Below are positions 50,101 to 62,100 of a stretch of DNA of 64,000 nt, in pieces (the first letter of the stretch is position 1; each line of letters starts with the position of its first letter). The stretch is taken from assembly GCA_023053545.1 (NCBI GenBank), contig JAKZAN010000007.1, forward strand, positions 9,734,001-9,798,000, in the 5' to 3' direction. The notes below the pieces were generated by a model. That model searched no databases, was not told where the DNA came from, and worked only from the letters and a program-made list of their open reading frames with translations. The position numbers and the translations under genes were made by a program. This DNA is from Lepidurus packardi. Taxonomy: Eukaryota; Arthropoda; Branchiopoda; Notostraca; Triopsidae.

Positions 50101-53100
50101 TTCTGCAGTGTGATTCTTTTGAAATCTTAAAGGTATTGTAGTAGATATATGACAGGCGCAATATAAATATGAAGGTGAAAGAAAGTAAAGGCAAGTATTT
50201 CCAACGCATTTTTCCCTTCAATTGTACTCAGGAAAAGGTATCTTCAAGGTATTTCTGCAGAACCGAAAATTGCTGCAGAACTGGTACTTATTTCTATTAT
50301 GGAAGATCGTCAGACATTTCGGAAATCTGAATTTGCTAACATCTGTCGAATTGAAATGAGCAACAGGTCGTAGTGCTGTACCTCCGTACTTTTTTGTTAT
50401 TGCTGCAGTAATTAGGGTAATTACTTAAACTGCTGCAATCATATCTCTTACCCTAGGCTGTTTCTAGCTGGGTGGAGAAGTATTGATCAAACTAAGCTCT
50501 AGCCTCTTAGAAAACCCTTATTAAAATCGCATTACTACGGGCTTTCTTGCAGTTTTTAGTAATATTTCTGTAGTGCGATTCTTTAAAAAATTGTAAGGGT
50601 ACTACGGACGCTATAGAATAGCGCACTATAGATATGATGGTGCAAACTAATAAAAAACATGTTTTTCCGATGTTTTTTTTTACATCAGTTGCACTTTAGG
50701 AAAAAAAGATATTGCGAAATTGAGGATCAGTGATTCATGGGGTTCCAATGAGTACGTGCCACGGAGTTCGACTTATGGGCTGTCATAGTCCACTTTGCAA
50801 GTATTGGAAGCTGTTATTCACATTGAAAGCCAAAGTAAATTCGGTGTCTTCGCTTCTTTCCATTAAGGAATAGACGTAAATATAAATATGACTGCAGTTA
50901 TAGCAGATGTTAAAAAATCGTTTGCGTTTGGGAGTTTTTGGATCCGTTTTTTATCCCTTCAGGGGCTAAAAAAACAATTCTTTTCCAAACTACTTTAATT
51001 ACTTTTCTACTGGCGGAGCATTTCTACTTTCCTTACTGTCTTTGCTGCAAACTGTTATTCTGTGTTATTTAGTAATTTTTATTTACTCTTTTATTTATTA
51101 CACTAATTCTGCTAATTTCGGCTGATTTTTCTACGAAATCTCTTAACTTATACTTAAATATCTTCCTGTTTCTGCTACGATTTCTTTATGTGTTAAAACC
51201 AGTAGTTCTATATTCTGTCCCTGGTAGTTACGTAGACATGAAATACGTAGAAAGGTTAACACGAAGTATTAACTACTGGTATTGTCTTTCTGCGTCGTTG
51301 ATTATATCTTCGAGTTTCCCCCGTTGCTCACTCACATAATATTTCTAATTAATATTTGTTCCTGGTGTGCTCTTAGCTTATTTATAGAACAGAAAACTTA
51401 CTTAGGTATCTCTATTTTTACCCAAAATCTGTAGGCAGCTATGTTTTTCTGATACTGTAATCTTTATGTAAATTAAAATACCTTTTCAACATATAGAATG
51501 GTTGCAGAAATCCTGAATTACTTGCTTCCCATTGTCTGAACTTTAGGTCGAGTACCCTAAATTACTGCCCACGTACTTTGACTATTTCTCTTTAGCAATA
51601 GGATGGATTCCTACTATTTCTTTCATTTCTTGCTGGCTTTTTTGCTTATTTCTGACTTTACCCAATGTCAAAAAATATATTTTGAGCCCAAAACTCACGT
51701 CCGAAATTGACAAACCCCGGTTGCATCGTAACCATTTCTTCAGCTGCAAAAAGGGGTAGAAAAGTGCAAATGGGACAGTACACCAGGGAATTAATTCTTC
51801 AGCATTTCTGCCTTTTTTTCAAGAAAGGGTCTGGCGGAGAGAGCCGAGCAAAGCCCTCTTATAACCTCACCAATGACACGCTATAACCTCGAAGACGTCA
51901 CGTAAATGCACAAAAATAGTCTGCCGTTTTCCGCGAGCACGCTGCTCGTAAGGCCTGTCAGAAATGACGTCCACATTCTTCCGCTTTTCTCATAGTATGC
52001 AGTAATTATTACTGAATGGATGCATTCTACTATGATTAAATTATGATTATGATTATGGATTCACTACTAGGATTAAATTCCGTAGTGACAGGTTAATAAC
52101 TTGCTGAGAAACCTGAAAACTTTTCGATCATTCAATATTTTTTAGGTGAAAAGATATTTATATTACTGTGGAAATGAAAGTTATGAAGTAATGTTACTGC
52201 AGACCTTGTCAAGAAGGTAAAAAGCGGAATAAGAGGTGCTTAAAAGTGAGTAAATTGATTCCAAGAGCAATCCTGAAAGACATGGAGCGCAGATACAAGT
52301 GTGAGACACATACTGCGAAAGATAAAAAGGTCGGAGAAAGAAATAATATTTTGAGGCAGCATGAAGTAACCTGCAGCTATTTCTGCCGCTGAACTGATGT
52401 TGCGATTCTTTTGACAGCGATTACTATGACTGATTTTACGACAAGCCAAAAGCGTTTCCAGAAGAAAGAAGATGAATGGAATCGACCCCAAGAACTTACA
52501 AAGTGTATTTCTGCGACTTGGCAAGAATTTCTGCCAAGAATGTAACCTGAACGAATGAAGATTTTAAGGATTCGGTGGGTTCTTGAGTGAACCAAAGTAC
52601 GAAAAAAACAGGAACAGATGGATATTTATCGACCTGATCAACGTGATACATGGGAATACGAGTAGGAATATGACTAAATTTCTGCTTATGGATCTGGGTG
52701 GGATTCGCTGACTTTACAGAGATTCTGTTGATAGAGAAACTGCAAGACAGCAAGGTAGTAAAGAAGGCAATTTATGAGGTGATGTCTCTTAATACCTGAA
52801 CAGAAGTAGATAACTCCTGATCTCATGGGATTTCTGCGTGTTGAGTTGGATGATTTGCGAAAAGAAAAAAAAAGAAAGACTCACGAGACAGTTTAGGTCT
52901 AACAGACTAAGCTCAATAGTCAAGGATCATAATAGAGAAAAATGGTGTTCGTGAGCCGAATGAACAAGAGATTTGCCGGTATTTCTGCAACACGATTCTC
53001 ACAAGACAGACAATCCAGAAAAAATAAAAATTTTTTTTAGAAAATCGAAAAGTCAAAGGGAACATTTGCTGAAATGACAAGAGTATATTTTCTTCCGACC

Positions 53101-56100
53101 TGATCCTGATGTGATTCCGAAGTGATCCGGAAGTGATTTACAGCTCCTAGTACACTTTTTAGATGAACAGAGTGATTCTAACATACTTCTTGGATGAAAA
53201 AAGCGATTCTAACGTATTTACTGGACGAACGGAGCGGTTCTAACATACTTCTTAAATTAGCGGAGCGATTCTAAAGTACTGTTTAGATGAACGGACCGAT
53301 TCTAACATATTTATTAGACGGACGGAGCGATTCTAAAATACTTCTTAAATGAACAGAGTGATTCTAACATACTTTTTAGATGGAGGGAGCGATTCTTACA
53401 TTTCCTACATAATCTCCAAACACCTAAGACTATTCCCAAAAACGATCGTCAGTGATTCTATCATCTAGGATTGAAGGATGAAAATCGTACCCAAAAACCC
53501 CAATTTCCCTACAGAAATACCCTAATTCCTTCATGACCTTTTCTCCCCCCAAAGAAAGACGAGAGCTGACTTATCTGTCATATCCTTTTACCAGAAGAAA
53601 GAAAGAAATCCTCCGTTTTGATTACGAGCCCTGGATACTTTATCCTTACACGCATATCTCACTTCGGTCGAACATCCAAGTCCAGGAAAAAAAAGTCCAA
53701 GTCCAGGTCCAGGAAACGGATCTGACTAGGGTTGACTGCCATAGGTAATTATTAATGTCCCGAGTATTAACGTTCTCGGAATATCTCCTAACGTTCCCAA
53801 TTTAGCTCCAGAATAGGATGACCTTTAACATAACTAATTATATTACTTCCCTCAAAGATCCTATGATTGGCGATGAGCTTTCATGAACTCCTAAGAATCC
53901 CGAGTTGGAAAATGAATGTTTAATGACGGATCAACAACTATAGCCATCATTAAGGAAGTTCCCCGGAAGTGTCAAGGGTGGGGAAGGTACGAAAAAATAA
54001 CCCTCGCAAACAACATGCTTAACTTTCTGTGTCAAATGGAACACGAAGTTTATCTCCCTTGGTCAATTTTTGACTCCGTCCAGGTATTGCCCTACGACCT
54101 CGAACTGCCTTTAACGTGTGGCCCAAATCGATAGCTCTTCCAATCCTGGTCCAGCTTTTAGACATTTTATTACTGCCCGAACCCCAGGTAGAAATGCACT
54201 GTTTTGACGACCAAAGATCACGCCAGGTCAATTATGGGTCATACATTTCCAAGTTTGACTCTTCCTCCTACAAAACATACCACAAGAGCAATTTCCTTTG
54301 TCCTGACGATATACTAAACATACTCCGCCCCTTTTCACCCTCATTACTGCCGGTTTCGTCCTCAACCTCCTCGCCCTAGGCCAATCACAAGGTTTCTTCC
54401 CAATTTTCCTGGGGATTTCTTTTTTTTTGCGCCCGTGAAGATGAAGAAAAATGTACCACAGTCCTTGCTGAATGACCAAAAAATAAAACGAAAACTTGAC
54501 AAGTTAAGGTGGGCGACGCAATAGAAAAAATTTGTGTTTTGCTCCCTTCAAAGATTTTTTCTTTTTAATTTAAGGACTGGAAAGTTACTTTTGGTGGAAA
54601 ATGCCCTCCGGCACGGAATGAATCCATGTTTTTTGTAAATAGAATGGGCCTGCACAACTTTCGCTGCGGGAAAAGTTATCATCAGGGGAAGAGTTTATAA
54701 GCGGACGTCCTCCCGGCAGCAAATAGCAAGTTAGGCAGAAAAAGGGCACAAAAAAGGAAGAAAAAGTGGCCAAAGGGGGAAATATTACGAGTAACAAAGA
54801 GGAATGGAGAAGTGTCGAGGAACATTGTAACTGACACCCCTAAATGAAGTAGTTCCTATGCAGCGAGGTGGAAAAGTTTTCATTTGTACTTGCATTAGCG
54901 CTTTAATTTCTGCACCACAGCGAAATTTGAATGGAGGTGGGGGGTGGTGGTTTGTATTCACAAGAGAAGAGTCAACAAGGAAATAGTGAGGACAGAGGTC
55001 CTGACAAAGTGTCTGGTGAATTGGTTCTCGCCTTGAAGTTTCGCGAGCTTTAGAATCGCAAAAGGCTAAAAGGTCAATCAATCCACATTACTTCGGAGAA
55101 AGATATATTGCTTTCATCTCTTTTTCGATCGTGATGTGTAGAGCATTAGTGTTTTCTTACAGTTTTTTAGTACTTATGGGATGCGTTGGATGGGTAAAGT
55201 ATATAGTGAGTGGAAGGCAATCCCTTGTAAAACTGCAGTAATATACCTGCAGTAATATTTCGCAGACTAAGATCGAATAGTAAATTGTAAAAAAAAAAAT
55301 TAAAGGTGTATCTTGTAGATGTAAGCTTCCGCGAAAATCATCATGTAAATCTGAAATAATTATACTATTGCAGTAATATGCATAATTTCTGCAGAAATTA
55401 TTACTACAGTACTTTAAATTATTTCTGAGGCAATGCTGTAGTTCGAATTCTTACTCACAGTATGGTTCGGCTGATAAAGTAGATTGTGCAAAAACAAATC
55501 ATATTAAAAAATTATAACTGCAGTAATAGTCCGAAGATGTATTGTAAAATGTCTAAAAAATCATATGTATATCTTGTACATTTAAGTTTCCGCGAAAGTT
55601 GCCTCTAAAATTTTGAATAATTTAATTGTTGCAGTAATATGAACTATTTCTGCAGAAATTATTACTTCACTATTGCAAGTTAGTTATGTATAAACACAGC
55701 AGTGGTACTTGTATTTAAGTGATATTATTGTGTCGAAAATAAGAAATAAAGCAGAAATGATACCTGCAGCATATTCATCTGCAGAAATTGACATCTGCAG
55801 AAATTCGAAAATCTATAACTGCAATATTAGGATTCTAGTGAAATTACCTGAGCTTACACTGCTCCGGAAATGAGGCGCATTTCTGCAGATTGCAAATTGA
55901 GTAATATCCAAATTCTGCAGCCATTATGCTCTCCATCATATGCACGTCAACAGCAATACAATTATGCAGAAATCCGTACAATAATGTTTCTGAGAAGTTC
56001 TGCAGAATGATCTTTCTGATGGTTCATTGCAATGTTTACGATAGCATCATTGCAGAATTTCAGGATCGACAGAGATTTGATTCATGGCACGTAGACATTC

Positions 56101-59100
56101 ATTCCTGCAGAAATACATATTCCTGCAGTAATGAATGTCTACATTTAAACTATCGTAACAGTAAGCGATGTGCCTTGAGAAATTTTGAAGCTCTTTCGAA
56201 CATGCTATCAATGTTAGATCCATTATCTAGGCCAGGTTTTAATTCTTATTTCTGTCTCTTTTTTATTTCTTTAGGAAATATCTTTGTCATCTGCGTAATA
56301 TTGCTGGAAAGACACCTGCAATCTGTGGCCAATTATTTAATTTTGTCTCTGGCTGTCGCAGACCTCTTGGTTGCTTGTCTCGTAATGCCCTTAGGCGCCG
56401 TCTATGAAGTCAACCGGGAATGGACGCTCGGGACGGATCTTTGTGATATGTGGACCTCCACAGACGTGCTCTGCTGCACCGCCTCCATTCTCCACCTCCT
56501 CGCCATAGCTGCAGACAGGTAAATTACTGCTTTCTGCTGTTAATATGTAAGCTGGTGAGGACAAGAGCCAGGCCCAAACCCGGCGACCTTTTTCAACGAC
56601 TGGACAAACAAGAAAAGAAAATGCTCCTGGAGCTAGTGTGCTCCAAAATTCTTTTTTGGATTTTTTTTTTTTAATTAAAACGACTCTTTTTATTAAGAAG
56701 AGGCCTCAGGTGGGTGAAGCCCTGCGATAGCGACGACTTATATCAAGTGTTCCATTCAATGTCAATATTGCACCTCTTCTATTACATACACAAAAAAGGG
56801 ACAAACAAATTTAGTTTCTCTTGAATGAGAGAATACTCTTCAGGATTCTTTGGAAGGATATTTTAGACCAAGACAGGGTATAGAGTTCTGGAATCGACTT
56901 GGCGTTCGTTGTAAATTGAAATTGCTTTTACTTTTTTTTAAATGAGAGTGCTGATTTCTTCCCATCGACTTGACACTCGGCTTTCTTCAGTTTAAAACGA
57001 CTGCAACATGCTTTTACAATTCTAAGTGCATTTTTTTTCATAGCTCCAGATTCAAACAGTAATTCTCAAGGCAGAAGTTATTACTGCAGTGATATAAATT
57101 ACTGTTGCCTAATAATAATGCCATTAACGTAAGAAAAATGGCTTATTAACCTGTAAATGATTATACTGCAGCAATATTACATTACCACTGCATAAGTTAC
57201 GAAATTATTTCTACAGAAATCATAACTGCAGTTTTATAAAACTATATCTGCGGAAAGTAATTTAACAATATGAACTACTTTCCCAGAATTTGAAATACGC
57301 AATAATATGTAGAAATTCTGTAGAAATTGTAAATTGTAGTAATAAAAAGCATTGACTGTACAAACCAAAATGAGCTATAGGTCATTACTGAAGACGTAAT
57401 CAAAGTAGAAATTGTAACTGCAGTAATAAAAAGCAAATAATAGTAAATTATAAATTGTAAACTGTAGATAATTGTAAATAACTGTAAATTGTAGAAATAA
57501 AAAGCATTGACTGTACAAACCAAAATGAACTATAGGTCATTACTGAAGACGTAATCAAAGTAGAAATTGTAACTGCAGTAATAAAAAGCAAATAATAGTA
57601 AATTATAAATTGTAAACTGTAGATAATTGTAAATAACCGTAAATTGTAGTAATAAAAAGCCTTGACTGTACAAACCAAAATGAGCTATAGGTCATTACTG
57701 AAGACGTAATCAAAGTCCTAGCAATTAATTTCGACAAAACCCACTTTTAAATAATAACTTCCCCCATTTCTGAAAAACTTGCCCAGGAATGCGGTTTCTC
57801 CTAGAAACAGACATTCTTCCTAACAAAGGATTCCGTAAATTAATTTGAAAAGTTGGAGCTCTTCAACGCTACATCTTTGAACAGGTTAGAATGAACGCAA
57901 GAGAGATAAAAACTGCAGCCATACGATCGTCATTTCTTCAAAGAAATTAAATTTTCTTTACTTTTCTACGGGAACTTCTTTCACAGAAGCTTCTTCCCTT
58001 TCCTTTGTTTTTCTCTACAGATTCCTAAATTGTGTGCTACATATCGATTTATTCTACGAGTATACCTGTCACCTTCTGTAATCCCAAGCTCCAACTTTTT
58101 AAATGAAGTATCAAGAAAACCCTTCCTCTGTTCTCTTTGACCCCCATTGCAATACCCCAGAGGGACAAAGGGGAAATTTATGGCGTTGGATCTATAGATA
58201 GATGGGTCTTGATACCCTTTTTTAGAGTTCCGGAGCAGTCCAATGTTAGACCGCCATTTCAAACCATTTTGGAAGTGAACTTTGGGCTCCACAATGACGC
58301 AGAGAGGCCAACTTAACGAATTAGAATCTTTGGAAGTCATATCCATCGTTGACTCGCTCCTCTCCGCTCAACTCCAACTCTGGTGTAAAAGTACCGGTAA
58401 AAGCTATCATTGTCATTGTAAGGGTACCAGTCTCAGTTGAAAAGCTAGCGCCGCAAGTTCTTACACCACATACATCCATAGATGGCGCTTACTGTGATCA
58501 CGTTTGTTAAGTGAATATTGATTATATTAAACGGAGATTCTAATTTCCTTGACTGGGGAGGTTAGAAGGAATTTCCATCTAAGCGTAGTGGTAGGCTGGA
58601 CATGATCCGATTGGTCAAAACAACGTAAAAGCAATGTCATTTTTTCAATATGCAAAGTCCTTGTAGCAATCACTACTGTAGTTTCCTTACTGTACAGGTG
58701 AAGGTTTTTTTTAAATTTATTCTAATATCCGAAAGTGTGATTCTAATAACCGATCAAATTGCTAGGAATTTTAGCCTTTTGAATCGGTCTTTTAATATTT
58801 GGTTCCATAAAGCAGCTGATTCTAATAACCAATGATCACAACAAGCGGCATATACTGTTAATTGTAAACAGGAAGGAAATTTCTTCATTTCTGCGAAGTA
58901 ATGCGGATCTTTGGTATTATCCATGAAAAGTGTCACTCTGCATCCCAGAATGAGGATCAATACTTCAGTTAGTAACTTTGCAAACCGATTTCTTGCGGTA
59001 ACTGGCAAAGGGAGACTAGAATTAATATTACTGCGTTGCAAAGTACCGGAAAAGCTTTCCCGGTGTTCAAGCGTGAAATTTGAGAGATTATTTTTTTTAT

Positions 59101-62100
59101 TGAAAAGAATGGATCGATGAGGAAAGAAGAGAGAATAACAATGGACAGTAAGCATCGTATAAAACTATGGGAAATGAGTCCACTTTTCCGAGAACATTTG
59201 GCATTTCTGACTGGGTGATGAGAACGGATCCTACTCGTGTGTGAAGCAGGAAGCAATAAGCTGCTCTTCTTTGCTTTCTGCTCCGGACTATTGTGTTTTC
59301 GCCCTAACATAAAAAAGGAGAGAAAATTGACAGATAGTTTGTGAACTCGGTTTTCGGAAGTTTAAAATGACAAACTAATGAGGAAAGATGGCGACACATG
59401 AGAAGAGTAGACGTAGTCAACAACAATTATTACTGCCATCGATTTTTTTGGCTGTTGGGTTTATTTACATCAAGATTGAACAACGATTTCCTTGTTGGAT
59501 ATGTGCTAGCGCTCTGCCACAATGCAGCAATTAAAGGGAGAGAGATAGGCCCTTTGTGTGGGTACAAAAGCCGTTAGGTGACTGGAATCTTTTATCAAAG
59601 GACTAGTTATCAGTAATTACTAGCCAGTTTCCAGAGTTTTAGGAATGAACACCATGTATGACAGGAAAACGACAACACAAATCTTAAACTAATTTACTGC
59701 TATTTTTTCAACAATACAGAGGAGATTGGAATGTTTTGCAGTTTCAAATGCACCAAAAGGTTTTCCTATCTCTTCAGGTTATAAGATTCCGAAGGGTTCC
59801 CGTAGAGGATCAGCATCCTTTAACTCGGAATTTCCGGATTCTGAAGTAATAAGTGTCACCAGTAGTGCATGCAAACCGTATTGTAAAGTAGCATTCCTGC
59901 AAAGCTACCCTCTTAATTAATGTTAAGTGAATTATTTATTATTTATTTTTTAAAATATTATTCCTTATTTTAAGTTATTTATTATTTTACCCGGAAAAAA
60001 GCCGTTCCAGAATTATTTACTGTTAAAGTTCGGATGTTTAAGGTAGGACACGTAAGGTAGGTCCTGACTTAATGAGGAATAGGTTTGGGCTTGCGAACGT
60101 TTTTCTATGGTGGTCCTGCTACTGTCCCCACGAAGTTTTGCGCACGTCCCTACCCACGCGGAACCACGTGGCGAGGCATGGCTAACGGTCAAAAACCGTT
60201 AGATTCAAATTTGTTTCAAACTTCTATCGTTATTAACTCGAGTATTATTTTAACACAGGAGCGAAGGAAGCAAACTGTTGAAACTAGATTTTGAAGCGCT
60301 TTTTATGATAGAGTTATGCTCTTGCGAGCAAGTCAGTAATGTTAAAATTCAGAATTAACTGTTCGAAACTAGATTTTGAAGCGCTTTTTATGATAGAGTT
60401 ATGCTCTTGCGAGCAAGTCCGTAATGTCAAAATTCAGAATTCACAGCCTTCAGAATTCAAGAGCTCCCCGTGCGGAAAGTCTGAAAAAACTATTTTTTTT
60501 TTAATTATTCCATATTTTAAATTATTTATTATTTTAGCCACAAAAAAAGCCGTTCCAGAATTATTTACTGTTAAAGTTCGGACGTTTAAGGTAGGACGCG
60601 TAAGGTAGGTCCTGACTTAATGAGGTATAGAAGGTTTGGGCTTGCGAACGTTTTTCTATGGTCTTGCTACTGTCCCCACGAAGTTTTGCTCACGTCCCTA
60701 CCCACGCGGAACCACGTGGCAAGGCATAGCTAACGGTCAAAAACCGTTGGATTCAAATTTGTTTCAAACTTCTATCGTTATTAACTCGAGTATTATTTTG
60801 ACACAGGAGCGAAGGAAGCAAACTGTTCGAAACTAGATTTTGAAGCGCTTTTTATGATAGAGTTATGCTCTTGCGAGCAAGTCAGTAATGTTAAAATTAC
60901 AGCCTTCAGAATTCAAGAGCTCCCCGTGCGGAAAGTCTGAAAAACTATAAGCCAGAAAAAGCAATAACACGATGTCTAGATAACATGTCAACTTCTCCCT
61001 CCTGAGTTGGTCTTGACTTCACGGGCCCTTCTCTGAGTCTGACAGGCCAAAAAATTGGATTGTTGCTACTTTTCCTGGGTGGTAAAAAGTCCCACGAAGC
61101 TCCACCTAGCATGAAATGAATGCCGTGAGCTATTCTTCGCCCTTATTTGCAGAGTAACAGGAAAGAGGTGAGAAAGAGCGACTACCGCTCCATTTTTGGG
61201 TTCACGAACCCAACTTCTCTACCCAGATTTCTTCAAGGAAGGCGAAAACCCACAGACGAGTGCGGAATGAAAGGAGAAACACACTCGAGCAGCCATTTCG
61301 ACCACAACATCTGGAAGAAATGTCTGTCGCACGCCAAAATGGCTTCTTCCTAACAACTCTAGACGCTTCTGTATGAAATTACGTAAACTCAGGGTCTCAG
61401 GCAAAGACTTACAATGCTACAAGATAAGCTCTGAGCTCTAAGAGTCCAAATCTAGTGCGGAATCGAGTTTACAACCGGAAGCAAAGGGTATGTTGTTGTA
61501 AAGTATATACCAGCTCTTCCCAAGTGGAAAAAGAAACCCCCTGGACCGGCAACAAGCCAATCGGAGCTGACATATTCCAACAATGGGTACTTTCCCCCCT
61601 CTTATTTCCTTTGTCTTCAACATTTCAACGTATTTCTTCTCGAAGATATATTTGGGTAACTCCCCTCCCATATTTTTCTATTCACTCAGTTTGGGGAGAG
61701 CTTCTTTCAATGGCATAAATTTCCCAACCGAAAGAAAAGACCTTTGTCAAGATATTTTCGCTATCTCCTCCTCTTCAGGACTTTGCAACCTTTGAACTGA
61801 ACAGAAATAAAAACTGCCGTAACCCAAAAATGCTTCCAAAAAAGATCAATAGCAATACTTCAAAGACGATCACTATCCAGCCAAAAAACCTCTTTTGCTC
61901 TTTTCCAACTATTTCGCCCACAATTCCGCAAAAAAACTTTATTTCTTTCTGGGAAACAGAATTTTTCTATCCACCATTCAACACATTGTTGAGTTGGTGA
62001 CTTGCTATTCCAAAGAATCTACCTCCTCAAGATGACAATCCCATTACTCTTTGTAAGCTATCGAGGGATGAGCAGTGCAGTAAAATTTACAATAACTTAA

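Larger units (their letters stand above)
44478..56274. other. Serotonin receptor intron 1 (11.8 kb)
   Basis: No nested gene was recognised on either strand. It contains the 353 bp duplication, a 31 bp minisatellite, a pair of 255 bp-spaced repeats (55265-55700), and many CTGCAGAAAT/CTGCAGTAAT words. Minus-strand open frames at 45990-47040 and 52240-52753 show no domains or splice partners. Confidence 0.6.

Noticed and set aside
55926-56274. Open frame continuous with receptor exon 2, possible alternative N-terminus
   Set aside because: The acceptor TTTCTTTAG at 56274 and matching phase with the 44165 exon are better; the upstream part is hairpin and repeat words without GPCR features.
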